Positions 12,136-25,478 of a stretch of DNA of 64,000 nt are shown in pieces (within the stretch, counting starts at the first letter, position 1; each line of letters begins with the position of its first letter). Source of the stretch: Heliopora coerulea. Taxonomy: Eukaryota > Cnidaria > Anthozoa > Scleralcyonacea > Helioporidae. The position numbers were made by a program, and so were the translations under genes. The stretch is from the NCBI GenBank assembly GCA_030142905.1, contig JASJOG010000017.1, forward strand, positions 558,001-622,000. The letters run 5' to 3'. The notes under the pieces were generated by a model. That model ran no database searches, had not been told where the DNA came from, and worked only from the letters and a program-made list of their open reading frames with translations.

Positions 12136-12635
12136 ACCCCTGCTTTACGTACAAAGCGCAGGTTTATCTGTCAAGACGGTTTTCACCTTCAAAAGGCTTT
12201 CTCTCACATTTACTGCCGTGCTGAAACTCTGAGTTAAAGTCACAAGATCAGCCGTATGTCAATCTGAACCATTGAAGGGCTGAAGTAAGACCTAGAGACG
12301 GCGGAGCGAAATGTCGAGGGGAGACTGAAAATGTACGAAGGTCGAAGGACCAAGGAAGAGGTTATTTCGCAGGCTTCAGTGACATCCGGTGACGACTTCA
12401 CAATTTTACTGATGTTGATCTTTTCTAAAACACTAACCCAACCCTTACCCTAGATCAGTTTTTAATCTGAAGTTTCAATTCAGATTTTTCACGGAATGTG
12501 AGTCCGAGGCCAGCGTTCCTCAGGGAAATTTTTTGACATACCAGCGTTAAAATCACTTATTTCAACTACCAAAATAAACTACATGACAGCAAACACGAAA
12601 GACGTCAAGAAAAGAAAACGGACAGCGAAAAGAAA
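12136..12635. other. No gene recognised
   Basis: Unassigned AT-rich sequence next to the LINE 3' region. It includes a short CCCTTACCCTAG telomere-like run near 12437. Confidence 0.4.
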
Positions 12636-14640
12636 AAAAATTGTCATTATTATTAGTATTTAATCTTATTTAAACACGATAGCCTATCAACAATTATACA
12701 AGTATAAGAGTGTAAAAAGTTTAAAAGGTTTTTGTCATATATAGGGCCGTGTACGCTTATAATAATTTGCAAGGAAACGTGGAATTATTAAGATTTCAAG
12801 ATTACATTACAAATAACTTCATAATGAAATATACAGTCACTAAAAAATCTACAAAAATGGATAATCTAATCAATAATTACTGTTGTTGATAAGATCACCA
12901 TTGCTCTATGAAAAAGAGTGCTTTATTTTCTATAAACATTAGTTGGGAGAGGTGTATTTTAATTAAGAGGGAAGAGCGTTCCAGGCTTTGGCAAGCCATA
13001 GAACTAAAACTGCGTTTAATAGCATTTGTTGTTGGTTTTGATAGCACCAGCATATTGTTACTTCGTAAGCTATACCTTTTGTTGACAGATATTTGAAACA
13101 GTTCTATCATTGTTTTAGGAGCATCGTTACTGAAGATTTTGCGCGCTAATACATGACGTTGCTACAAACGACTTGAATGGAAGTGGCTAGCCAGTGATGT
13201 TTTTTTTAGTGTCCATATAACGGGTTTCGTAGTTATCTCCACTTATCACCCTGGCTCCCCTACTTTAAAGCTTCTGAAGTATTGAGCGTGAAGTTATGTT
13301 ACAGTTTCTCCAGACTGCAGAACAGCAATCGAAATAAAGTTTTACAAGTAATTTTTCTCTAAGTACAAGGGGCTTAAGAACGTTCATTCCGCCAATGGCG
13401 TCAGACACTTTTTTGCTGCTGTTATCAATGTTGTTCCCACTTCATTCTCTCATCAATTGACTCCCAAACTCATAGATCAATGAATTCTTTTCATCGACTG
13501 CTCACAAATATTAACTCCGGAGTTTTTATTTAAATTCAATATTTGCCAGTGATAATCCAACTACCATATACTGAGTATTAGAAACATTTAACTCCAATTT
13601 ATTTGTAACAAGGCATTCATGGATTTTTAAATCAAAATTTAGCTTTGCTTCGATGTTCCCGCCACGGTGGCATTACTATCATCGGCAAACAGATGGCGTT
13701 CAGTAATTTAATTTGTAAAGTCATTAATGTGAATGAAAAAAAGAAGTGGGCCTAGATTCGATCTCTGTAGTACTCCACACTTAATAATTTTACTCGTGGA
13801 CGTTGCATTATTTATTTTACAACTTTGAATACGATCATTGTTGAATACGATCAAGGTTGTCGATAAGGAATTGGTGGTCGACTGTGTCAACTGCTTTTCT
13901 AAGGTCGAGAAAAACGACACCATTGAGATAGTCTTTATCAATATGAACAAGCCAATTATTTGTGGTGTTTAGAAGTGACGTTAAGGTTGAATATGACTTT
14001 CTAAAACCAGATTGGTGTTTGGTTAAAATTTCATTGTCATTCAAATAAGAAGTCAGTTGATTGGAAACAAGTTTTTCAAGAAGTTTGGCAATCACAGACA
14101 ATACCGAAATGGCCCTGTAGTTTGCATGAAGAGTGGAAAATAAATGTCAAGCAAAGTGAAATAACAAAACCAATATACTTGATGAGCCAGGCAGACATTT
14201 TATCAGCACCAGTTGCCTTTGAGCTCTTCCAGCAAGATATTAACTTGGGAACATCATCCATCTCATTTTTTTAAAAATAAAGGTACTTTTAGCTGGAGTA
14301 ACATAACTATCAACATATATTTCGATGGTAAGACCTGAGTAAGTTCAGGACCAACATGGGCAAAATAAGAATTCAATGTTTTAGCTATCTCGTATTCCGA
14401 TGAAATTATTTATTTCCCAACTTGAACACTTGAGATAGCTGTCGTTTTGGAACCCTTGCCTCTCCACTCACTTATGTTCTTCCATTTTTTTCTTTTTTAT
14501 AAGCACTGTGATAATAAAGCGATCCAGTTAATACACCTTTACAGCGTTAAGTAATCATGTCGATACATTTCCTTTTTGATCTCGCTTGTTAAGCCAAGGG
14601 GCATATGAGTTTCTTACTCTTCAAGTTCTTAAGGGTGCAA
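12636..14640 (-). pseudogene. Broken CR1/L2-like LINE (reverse transcriptase)
   Basis: Reverse-transcriptase ORF2 pieces run down the - strand with several frameshifts and stops. In order they are WKNISEWRGKGSKTTA (about 14490), SCWKSSKATGADKMSA (14230), LLEKLVSNQLTSYL and HQSGFRKSYSTLTSLL (14080-13990), motif A as VVFLDLRKAVDTVDHQ (13910), SNLGPLLFFIHINDF (13760), motif C as HLFADDSNATVAG (13690), NKLELNVSNTQYMVVG (13600), FDCCSAVWRNCN (13300) and a C-terminal KRYSLRSNNML (13070). The order and motifs fit the CR1/L2/Jockey group of non-LTR elements. Endonuclease sequence was not found. The AT-rich 3' end near 12640 fits a LINE tail. It cannot be functional. Confidence 0.85.
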
Positions 14641-14762
14641 GTTTGTAAGCTATACTAGTGAAAATAATATTCCACCGGTGAAAATAGTTCTCCACATAAT
14701 ACTTTTAACATAATCAGAGCTGCCATGGCAATGAGGCCATAGGCAAATTGAAAAAAATTATC

Positions 14763-15085
14763 TATTTAAAACCTCACATTAACATGTATTTTAATTCGTT
14801 TGAAAGAATTAAGCGAGTATGCGGAGCTGTTACTGTAGCCTTAGGTTGCTGGATGAGCGGCCTCAACTGGTAGCTGTCACTCACAAGAAAATCGTATCGG
14901 CAACGATCATATAAACAAGCCAAAGGGATCGGCAAAAGTCGGTCAATAGAACTCTCTTTTTTATAGAACTCTCTCATGTAAGAAGTTTACAGGAGAACGT
15001 TTTAATTCAAAATAAAAATCATTTAGAACATTCCTTGTTGTATGTTAGAATATGAAACAACTATTGGCTGGGTTTCCGCCAGGAC
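14763..15085. repeat. Dispersed repeat, CpG-retaining copy
   Basis: It aligns with 27806-28120 in the same orientation. For example AACCTCACATTAACATG pairs with AACCTCACATCAATGCATG, TTTAGAACATTCCTTG with TTTAGAACATTCCCTA, and GGCTGGGTTTCC is shared. This copy keeps many CG dinucleotides. The family is not identified. Confidence 0.5.
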
Positions 15086-16427
15086 CATGAAGACCTTGTG
15101 ATCATCTGACAGCCACATTGTGATACAACTTTGTATGTGCAGTCGGTGAGACGTCTGTGACAAAACAGTCACAAGCCATTTGTCCTTGGCCGCAGTGACA
15201 TTTACAACTTAATGTACAGTAACTAAAATGTGGTATTAATACCTAAATAGTAAAAATTAGTACAACTGGCAAACGTTTGAGCTTAAAGATTGGCGGTAAA
15301 CATACAATAGTTCACGTAAAGAATAACTTCTAAATAAACTCCAAATTCTGGTATGAAAAGGACGGCGAGATATGTGTATTGGAAAGTTACAAAGTAAGAA
15401 ATGGTTCGGAGGAGGGAAGTTTTTAAGAATGGTTTTTAAGGGCGAATTTTCCCCTTTAACTCACCACATCCAATTACTGACGGAAATCCATCTATAAATC
15501 TAATTTCCTTTTAAAAGTTTGAGCGTATGTTCAGATAAAATAGAAGTTACAAAAGTAGATCATTTCCAACTTATGTTCACAGATTTGCGGATCAGCCCCC
15601 ATATGTATGAAGATAAACATTAATAATGTCGTCTTCTGTCATTTCGATATAGGAATAGAATGCAAGCAGAAAATAGAATTAATCAGACAACCGTCAGTTT
15701 GGGAAGATGGTGTAAAAGAATACCGTTAAGAAGCAGGTTGATAATTCCTCATCTTTCTGCGAGGGTCAAAATTTCGGTGTTGTCCGAGACTCGCCCGTTC
15801 AAATTTGGATAAATTTCACCTACGAATTCATTGTCTACGAAGTCCCAGAAGTCCGATACTTAGCATAAACATCTCTTTATTTGTTTTCACTGATGCTCGC
15901 TCTTTCTCTCAATTTTTCTTTTCTCTACTGCTTTTCAACTATAATTTAATTATTTCCTTGCTTTGATTTGTTGTTCCATTTCATTACTTTAACGCATGTA
16001 ATAATAGACATGAAATAATTTCTCGATTCTGATTGGCTAAGAGTAGTACAAATTTCAGAGTGACAGTGTAGAAAAAAATGATTAATTCACACTGAATTAC
16101 CTTTTTTGGCAATGTATTACTTTATTCGTGTATATTATTAATTGGCAATAGCAGATTTCCCATACAATTTGGAAAAACACGCATACGTGAGTTTTCCAAA
16201 GACTTCAAAAAACCACTCGTCTGTAGGTCTCGAGCTATTTTCCTAAAAACTCAGTCGTGTGAGTTTTTGCCAAATTACCCTCGAAACCAATCTATTACCT
16301 ATACTAATAATATTCAAAGGTGTTACTACGATGTAAATAATTCTCTGAAAATGTTACATGGTTTGTAGTGAAACGTTGGGCTCTCTTCATTTATGCGAAC
16401 GGCTCTTCTCCGAATTGAAAACTAAGA
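15086..16427. other. No gene recognised
   Basis: AT-rich unassigned sequence with no long frame. The stretch near 16140-16270 (TTTGGAAAAACACGCATACG and following) resembles bits near 8050 and 51880, so it is probably repeat-derived. Confidence 0.4.
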
Positions 16428-16550
16428 GTCAGGGAACTGCCAAAACTTAGGAAGGAGATACCGAAGTTTCGAGAGAAGGCCCTTCGTTTTACTCCGACAA
16501 AGGCCCTTCGCTCAATATGTCTCCTTCCTAAGTTTCCACAGTTTCCTGAC
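16428..16550. repeat. Inverted repeat with internal direct repeat
   Basis: GTCAGGGAACTGCCAAAACT with AGGAAGGAGAT pairs with ATGTCTCCTTCCTAAGTTTC and CACAGTTTCCTGAC. The centre carries GGCCCTTCG twice. Its outer right flank (TTGGTTTTTTACTTGTCATT) recurs in diverged form near 37720, so this is a dispersed family. Confidence 0.6.
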
Positions 16551-19500
16551 CTTTTGGTTTTTTACTTGTCATTCAACACTGCACGAGCAGCATTCAACTT
16601 ATATCTTCTCCAAATATTTTGCTGGTGATTGGCAGATACACTGAGATTGCACTTGAAGCCCGGAAAATCAACAGCCAACCTCTAACTTCAGAAGTTTGCC
16701 GACGAAAAACACAACCACCATTGCCGAAAGTAGAAACACTAGCAGAAGCACGCGCTCAACCAGCGTTATTTCACGTACTTGGATTTCTAATACCAATACA
16801 ATGCTTTAACTACAATTTTTGACATCACTGTACTGCACCTGAATGTGGTGCTAAGGACCGCATTACACGCTGCCATTTTTCTCATCTGTGTCGTGAAAAA
16901 CTTATCGCAGTTACGCGAAGTGGTGTTACAGCGCATAATCATGCAACTTGTCTAAAAGTGTTGCAGTACGTTGCAGTTGAAAGTAGGTTTTTTGCTACTT
17001 TTCAAGCAACTTACATCAGTTCTTTTTGCGACACAAGCTGCACGAAAAAGTTGCACAGTTCAACACGATACTGACTTACACAGTACAAATTAGAGAACAC
17101 GAGCATAGGACGAGAATAATCATTCCCATGACACAAAGTATATTACACCAACCCCACGGCACTCAAGAAGTAAGCTGAATCAGAGCCGCACCTATGAGGT
17201 AATTTGCCCGGAGCAAATTCTGTTGGAGGTGTCCCCTCGACTCTGTCTGATACACCCCAAGCTCCTTATATTATAACAATTGTCCCCTCGCCCAGGGCAG
17301 AAGGCCCTAGCGGGCAAGGGTGCTAATCTTGACGTGCGTGGAGTCCTGTTACACGCGTAGTGACTAGGGAGAAAAATTTTCGCTTTGGGTATCTTTCTAT
17401 ATATAGATATATATATATTCATGGATTCCGGTCACTCAAAAACGCCGTGCGCAAACTCGGGGACTGGTATGTTGTTGAACAAACCGTACTTAGGTACCGT
17501 ATTGAAGCAAATTGATTTGGTCTCGTTCTTTTTTCCCCTGTATGGGTCTCTCGCAAGTTGTTTACATTATTTGAACACTGAAGCCAGTAAATGATTTAAG
17601 ACCGGCAAACGAAATGGCTTTCTTGGTAGTAACTGGACAATTTATGACTTGACAGAGCAGTTCTCAAAATTAGCTCCTTGGAATATGCATTTGCCAACTA
17701 TTCACTTTTTGCAGCAACGCTTTGTCTTGGTTCTTTCTGATTTATATGAACAAAAGACGTAAGGGAACTCGCTTGCTGTCAGGACATTTGCTAAGCGACT
17801 AAGTGTATTAAAACGACATTCTTCGCTGAAGTTGAATACATGTCGATTAGTATAAATCTTGGGACTTTTCACGTTCTGGTGACCACTTGCCTGAGCTGCA
17901 CAATCACAGGTACGTCTCAATCGAGTAGCTTTGAAGTACAAGTTCTGCAAACGGAATTGTTTTGAGCAGCTTTCAAAAGTAGCTTCCCGACTTCATTCTT
18001 CATTAAGGGAGACTTCTTGTACGAAATATTACCGCCTGGATTTTGCTGGTGTTTATTGGTAAAGTAGAATGAAGATTCTGGTTCATTCATCTCTGTACGA
18101 CAATTATTTTTGAACATTTTGCAGTATTTAACCGGACAGCGTTCATGGTCAATTGTTTGAGAAGTGAGATAGAACACTTGTCATTTAGAAGAGTTGTCAG
18201 GGCCATGACAGTCTTTGGATGCTTTCTCCGCTTTCCACACAAAAATTTCATTGCCTCAATCAGGATTTTTATCGCTATGAAATGTCACCCCATTGAAGAC
18301 ATTAGGATGTATTTTTGGCTCGAAACAAAAATGCAAGGTAAACAGCCATCAGGTAACTCGCTGCAAAGCTACTTGTTTTTGGCCACCAAATTATCCTTCG
18401 GCAAAACAGTTGTCCGCTTCAGTCTTTCTCACTTCAAGAGTGATTTGTGCATGATGACCTTTACCGTATTCGATCGGTAATGCTTTCATCAGGATTTTAA
18501 AACTTCTCAAAAAAGTTTAAAGCCGTCTGTGTGTAAATTTACCGTTGAACCCTTTGTGTTGAGGCGCCACTGAATGCTTAGTTGAAAAAACGCAAGAGTT
18601 GCAGGTTTATACGCCATTTTTCTTTTTTATTGATGTTTTACCTTGGAAAAAGTACGTCTTTCACTTCCCTCTTCTCGTTCTTCTAGAACAAGGTTTGCTT
18701 GTCGTATTTTGTTTTATGTATTGTATTTTTCGATTTTTGGTCAGCGATAAAACTGCAGAATTCGTTCATGTTTTCTTTGTTTACTTCGTCGGTTCCGTAA
18801 TTCGTTTCATCTTCGTCACCAAAGTCTTGTACTTCCGGATGAATACTTAGCATAAACCCGTATCATAGCATTTCTTAAAGACTTGTAAAGATTTGTAACC
18901 AACTTTGAGGTAACGTATAATTTATTAATTTTTTTAAGTCAAAAAAATGTCAGAAAAATATTCAATCATGAGCTGTCCGTAATGCTGGTATCCGTTTGAT
19001 AACCTATGAGAATGCTCCACTTTTAAGACGGAAAGTCTAGTCATCTAATAAAACAATCTTTCTTTAAGGCAAAATGAGTGAGAAGTCTAATTGGAAAAAG
19101 ACACGAATTACCATAAACCCGCAAATAATTCAGGGTATTGATCCTATCATTCGTTGTTTAATAATTTAATTGTAAGGATGGACATCTTACCAGTTGTTAA
19201 GCTGTTGAACTTTATTCTCACCGAACTTTTTGTTTTAATAAAGCAGAATTGAAATTTTAAACGTAAACATGACTATAAGCAGTTTAAATATGAAATAATT
19301 TCCAGTTTGGATTGTTGTTTGTTTGCGGCCAAATTCTGTGTAGATTTTTTTTTATTGCATGTCCTCTTTCAGTTGTAGACAGGAGGATGTCTTTTATAGA
19401 ATTTTGAAAAATTATCATTGTTACTTGGATTCTCAAGAGATATATTGGAAGGGTGGGCGAGCTGTTGTTCAATGCACGTATTTCTAGTATACTTGTACTA

Positions 19501-19983
19501 CTTGCATACAACTATACGAGGTAGTTCTGTAGAAACAAGCGATTTTTGTTTATTATTAGTTAAAATGTAATTGAAAATTTAAAGCAGGGGCTAATGAGCT
19601 TTGACTTTGATTTATACATTTTTCATTGCATTTTGCAAAATTTCTCTGAATCTGGAAAAAAGTCAAAAAAGTCTAGGCTTTGTTTCTGAAAATGTCGCCC
19701 AGTTGTCCCCCTCTTGGTACGGCACTGAGCTGAACCCATGTTTCACCACGCCCAATTTTATTGTTACCATCAATCCTTTCACCAAAATCATGCTTTTACC
19801 TAAACCTAATTTAATTCAAGATTAAAGTTTCACATACCTTCTCAAGCGTGTGTTCTAGATCAAAGGAATCTCCATCGCGCAAAACTTTAAATGAATTCAA
19901 TTCGACTCCCTAAATATAGTAACCACGGATGATTACAAAAGGCCATAACCAGCCGTCAATTTTAGAAAGTTAATGGGAAAATA
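16551..19983. other. No supported gene
   Basis: Two overlapping - strand frames at 17917-18177 and 17702-17950 contain Cys pairs (NNSVCRTCTSKL and TCDCAAQASG), but neither fits a zinc-finger spacing well and no splice sites link them. Around 17170-17360 there is GC-richer sequence of unknown nature. All other frames look like chance. Confidence 0.35.
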
Positions 19984-20261
19984 CAGTACATACACCAAAC
20001 CGGCTGACCGGTCAAGCTACATTGACCAATTACATTCCTCAAAGATCGATATATAAGCCATTCAGATACCATATTCCCGGACCAAATCGGTCAAATTGAC
20101 CAGGCAACAAATTGTACCAATCACTGAGCAAAAATGTAAAATTTCGGCCAATGAGACTTCCGGAATAAGAGGTAAACTGGTAAAAAAACAAAGGAGACGG
20201 CTTTGGCTTGTGAAGTGACAACCCGCATAACCAGCCAAACCTCATGCCCAAGGTCTTACTG
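19984..20261. mobile_element. Small TA-flanked MITE candidate
   Basis: It begins CAGTACATACACCAAACCGG and ends with the complement of CAGTAAGACCTTGGGC, then GGTTTGGCTGG. TA lies on both sides (19982-19983 and 20262-20263). The ends match only with a gap, so the boundary is tentative. No transposase is present. Confidence 0.4.
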
Positions 20262-20958
20262 TATCTCCGCTCCCATCGATGGTAAAGGCTTTCTAATTAT
20301 AGTAAATAATGAGCAGTTTCGTGCAATCCTACTTTATTTAATTTTTGAGAGGGCAATTTTCATCTCAGTCTTGTGACCAGTTTGACTTACCCTGAATCCG
20401 CCACTGAAATGGTGGCTAGTTTAAATTTGAATGGTGAAAATTAGAGCCCTACGCCCCTTATTAACACTGCCTGAATGACTACTTTTTAGACCTCGTACCA
20501 TGGATTTAAAACTAGAAACATGCTATAAAATGTCTCTTACATCAGACTCAAGTATTTTTTTACTTTTCCAACCATTTACGTTCAGAGACCTTGTTATAGC
20601 AATGGGTAATAAGGTATATTGCATTGAAAAATATTTTCTCAGTTATGATGTAAATATGATGTTGTAAAGCCACAAGAAGACAGAAAATGGTACATTTATG
20701 GGCCAGCAGACTCCTTAGCTCACCTTATATTGAATTCTTAAATTCATGAGAGAAATTCCAAGGTACGGAGGTCCATTGTAGATAGCTTCGATAAAACAGC
20801 GGCGAGGTTATTACACTATCTAAAAACGCCGCTCTTAAATTCATGCCTGCTTTAACCATAAAATCATAGCAAACATTATGGTCCATGATACAGTAGATTC
20901 TATCAGGCTCCAGGAAATTTTCTTGTTGTAGACTAAACTCTATTCATAGCTTGTGTTA

Positions 20959-21625
20959 CAGTCTAACCTCTCCACAACGGCCACCTTGGGACAGAGTTTA
21001 GTGGTCATTGTCGAGGGGTGGCCCCGTTGTTGGAAGGTAAGGGGGTAATATGACACTGCAGAATTTATTCCATTTATAACATTAAATTCTTAGCAATACA
21101 TATATTTGGATCTACAAATAAGACTAATAACGCATAATTAATATGTATATGAAGAAAATCTCACTCAGCAAGTTTAAAAGGTTCAAATGGTTAACAAACT
21201 CGATTATTAACAACAAAGATACTCTAAGTACAGTAAAAGCACGTGCACTTTATTCTCCTTTTCAGAGAACACGACTTTTGTCATTGTTTATTTTTGGATG
21301 CGAAACAAAATACAGTGAGTGTAATGTACTGAACAAGTTTGATACACAACAATAGGCTGTTCTACCGATTGTTCAAATGTCTAAGTGCGACAAAAATCAA
21401 GTTGAGATCAGTTCTTGTGACTTTCTGCTAATAACAATATTTTGTTTGCGGCGTACTGCGAGTTGATTAATTGTCCGTTGTGGAGAGGTTATTTTGTAGA
21501 TCGGATATGTTTTGCTGGCCGTTGCCGCTGTCGAGAGGTGGCCATTATGGAGAGGTTTCAAGAAGAGCAAATGTGTCGACCGTCTGCCGGGATGAAAAAC
21601 CGTGGCGGTTAGTGAGATATGACTG
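20959..21625. mobile_element. pogo/Tigger-like non-autonomous element
   Basis: The left end CAGTCTAACCTCTCCACAAC with GGCCACC, and the right end reading CAGTCATATCTCACTAACCG inward, are diverged inverted repeats. Internal subterminal repeats AGAGGTGGCC and GGAGAGGTT occur on both sides. TA precedes the left end; the right flank is CA, probably mutated. A 70-codon frame inside (21143-21355) matches nothing. Confidence 0.6.
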
Positions 21626-24471
21626 CAATAAGTCATAACGTTAAAAGATATAAGCATGGATGTTGCATAGTTATACTGAACTACATGTAATTACATGAAC
21701 ATGTAGTGTGGATACATTTCTTATACAAATTGAGGCACCGTCAGTCATTCTGAAAACATTTTATCACCCTCTGGCAAAATTTGCCCATACACAATATTGC
21801 CAATGGTGACACCTTGCCTTTACTTTATTTTAACAGCACTACTGACCTTACTCTGGCATAATGAATTCATAACTTTTTGCATTGTGTTCTTCGCAATCAC
21901 TGTAGTTTGGATGCCATACAAAAACAAAAAGATTTGCTTTAAATTATCACATTTGAAAATAATATCTTAAATATTACTTTATCATTGTTCTTTATTAATT
22001 TATAAGTGGATGGACTCTATAACATACAGTAATCTGCATTTAGCAAGAAATTTACTGGAAGTTAAAATCATGACCTGCAGTATCATTTTCTTGTATTTCA
22101 CGTTTTAAACTCAGATTATACATAAATTTCTAATTAGAGGTGGAATTATAAGCAAAGGTCTCTATAAAATAGATGTGCCAGCATCTGTGACTTTGCATAC
22201 ATGTATTGTCCGTGCTTAGAGTTACTGTGCCAAGGTGATGTAAAAATTTATAGAAAAGCATGTTTCATGACACAACAGAGTTGGTACCAGCTGCTATAGG
22301 GTTGTGGGGACAAAGATGGATGGGGATTTGAGGTCATAGGCACCAAAAATAATTTTCAGAGCCTTACTTATTTTACTCTTAGGAAATGCCTTTACAATTT
22401 TCAGTAAGAATATGCAATATGGTAGAATAATACAACAGAGCTCATGAAAAACCATAACAAGATAAAAACAATCCAAGGAGCTTGTTGAAAAACTTAGCCT
22501 CCTCCTTTCCCTCAACATGTCTCCCTCAACATGTTTTCATGAATTTGGTTGAATTAGAAAATGAATTTTTGCAAGAGGTGAGCAAGCAGGTCCCCCAGTG
22601 TGCTGATGTAAGATCATATCCACGTTTTATTAGGTACTATAATTATTCACATTCTACTATAAATACAGTTATGCCATAACTTGATAAAATGTGGTTAAAA
22701 ATGTTAATAAAGTCAGTTGTGATGCTCTAGGACATGCACACTTATATCAGCAATTTGTATGTTGATGAACTCTCAACCATGTTTGTTACTAATCACATAT
22801 GTTGTACAAAGCCTCTTCTGGAATTGGTTGATTCATTTATGATCTTGAAGAGCAATTACTTCAAACAAAAAATCAGATGCCAGCAGGGCCAGGTATCTGT
22901 TCTTTCTCCTTGATTTTACAAAACAAAGAAAAACTACAGCTACCTCAGCAGGCCAGTTTCCGGAATATGGTAGAAACTGGTGAGACTTCATGTGTAGAAA
23001 TACACTTTGGTGGTGCCTGTGGTGTGCAAACAGACAAAAAAAAACAAAAAAAAAACAAACAAACTTTCACATAAATAATCTAGCAACTTTTGCAAATCTC
23101 CCTCTAGTGTTTCAACTAAGATACTACATACACACCTATAGTAATGTTTGTCAAACTTGAAAGCATGATTTTCAGGCAGTGGTGCATTTAGAAACTAAAT
23201 TCATAAGGTAGATGTTGGAAAACTAAGGTGATAGCTGACAGAAGATTGTACCATCCTTCGTAATCACCAAGGGACTGTTGCTTGCTTTAATTTTCCACAT
23301 TACAACCGAAACAGAGCACATACATACTGAATAAGCAGTCTTAAAAATCTGATATGGGTTGCAGCTTTGTTCTGGTTCTGACAAAGTAAATCCAGGCCTG
23401 TTGTCCTCAGTAGTTAAAAAGGAATTATGTATTTTTTATGTAATTTGTACATTTTAGCATGCTAAATAGCATTGTATTAAAAACTCTCACAACTAATTCC
23501 CACACTTGTCATACTTAATTGTAGACTGGTCAGTAGGGAGGCCCAGATACCAAGTGTGCACTGCAGTCTGGTAAAAGTGAAAAAATAATTCTATACACTG
23601 GTGCCACCTTAGACAACATAATCATTAGCATCAAATAAATAGTGGTGATCAGTCTGGCATAATAAGGACAAAAATTCACTGTCTTTTAGTGTTTGTTAGT
23701 CATGCAGAACTCTTAGCCCATGAATCCACCATCAGTAACATTTTGATTAGTAGGTTTGCTTTACCATTTCAAATACAGTATGATAGACATAGCAATTGCC
23801 AGAGGAAGTGTGGAGTGAGTCCTGTTGGCCTCAAACTGGCATATATTGATTGGTTTACTGTTGGCAAAAACATGTTTGAAAGTCACCTGAACTACAAAAT
23901 TCAAATGGAAAGTTGCATGTTGAAAACTATATTTAAGTTGTCTAACATTAATAACTTTTAATTACTCATGAATGCTTGTATATTGAGTGTAAATCTGAGA
24001 TTTTGAATATTATTGCAAAATTTGTCATAACTGCACACAATTCTTTGAAAAACTACACTAATTACTCGGCAAAACTACATTCAATCTGTCACATGTGCCT
24101 AGGGATGGCCCTAATGATGGAGAACAACAGGGAGAATCAAGGCAGAATAGGTAATTAAATCACTGTATTTAGATAATAAATACAGTATGGCTGGTTGAAA
24201 AGATAATAAACTTTTAAAGGACTGTAAGGACACCATCATATCGTTTTAGTGTAAACAACATGAAGAGTTTTATGACAACTCTTAATACTTATTAACAAGG
24301 ATTGTTTGCACGCTGCAAAATCTTGTGATATACTGTATATAACATAGCAAAATATTATGCAACTGGTTATTTAGCTCATGTGGTCTTAAATTTGTAATAC
24401 CATGATGACCTCCGTTTCTATTGTTCTCAAGTGGAGATTTAATTCTTAATTTCCGTCATGTCATGGTATTA

Positions 24472-24684
24472 CAGGTACTCCTCACTTAACGACGTAGTCG
24501 GTTAACAACAACTCAGAGTTACGACGAGCATTACGACATTCATTATTTTTCGACCTGCATATATTTTTTGACCACACAAAATATATGCAGAGATGTCGGC
24601 CAAGAGGAGCATTCACTTAGCGACGAATTCGCTTACCGACGGGGTCGTAGGAACGGAACGACGCCGTTAAACGAGGAGTACCTG
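24472..24684. mobile_element. TA-flanked 213-bp MITE
   Basis: The ends CAGGTACTCCTCACTTAACG and the complement of CAGGTACTCCTCGTTTAACG are inverted repeats. TA lies on both sides (24470-24471 and 24685-24686). It is rich in CG (repeated ACGACG), unlike its surroundings, so it looks like a recent insertion into the CpG-poor domain. The ends suit the Tc1/mariner/pogo group. No coding sequence is present. Confidence 0.75.
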
Positions 24685-25360
24685 TACTTACGATAAACAT
24701 TCGCCATAATCAGTTAATGTTTATTCATATACTTCATTGTTAGATGTTTTGATTAAGTCAAGAAACTACAAAGTCACCTATAAGGTTGTTTTTCAAACTG
24801 GCAATTACATATCTGAGCTGAAATCGAAGGATATAGAATCGAAGAATAAACATAATCAAATTACGTAGCAAATATTTCAAACCTGATGTTCGATTTTAAT
24901 TTTTATCACGTTTGCGTTTCCCTCGCTTTTCACCGCCGTCTGTAGAATCTCCGTCGAGTTAAGTCCTTTAAAAAATAAGTCCATAGTCACAATTAGGATC
25001 ATAAACTGTGGTAGAGCGTTATAAATAAGACATGAGACTAAATAGTATATTTACCTCTGGCCATGTTGCGCTCTTCTGTCTTGTGAATTTCGCGCCAAAC
25101 GTCATTTGCCCCAGTCCGCTGGTGTCAATTTTTCATGCTCGCAAGTTTGCTATAATTTCCGACCACGCTTTCGCTCTTCTTTTCATGGTTAATACGAAGA
25201 AGGAGATTTGTTTGATTTTCATATTCTTGTAATGGCTTAATGTAATGACAAGTAAGTTCTTTGGAATCTTTACTAAAATGATCATATCTTTAAAATGATT
25301 CTATGAACAAATTTCAATGAAATTGCGATTTTGACATATGGTACAATACGATGTTACATA

Positions 25361-25406
25361 CATACATATGTATGCATATACATACATACATACATACATA
25401 CATACA

Positions 25407-25474
<68 letters not shown>
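25361..25474. repeat. Microsatellite (CATA)n then (TA)n
   Basis: An ACAT/CATA tetranucleotide tract of about 70 bp runs directly into about 40 bp of TA repeats. Reading frames across it ([15 protein letters not shown]) are artefacts. A separate (GAT)n tract lies near 25590-25612. Confidence 0.95.

Positions 25475-25478
<4 letters not shown>

Noticed and set aside
17702..18177. Overlapping - strand frames with Cys pairs, possibly a zinc finger
   Set aside because: Cys/His spacing does not fit a named finger, the frames overlap in different phases, and no splice sites join them.
23689..23961. Possible BRCT-like exon for RAP1 (GLKLAYIDWFTVGKNMFESH)
   Set aside because: The end loosely resembles a BRCT C-terminal helix, but there is no usable donor in phase, no N-terminal BRCT half, and the match is too weak.
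25361..25474. CRISPR-like or other regular array
   Set aside because: Repeat units are 2-4 bp with no spacers; a plain microsatellite in a eukaryote.
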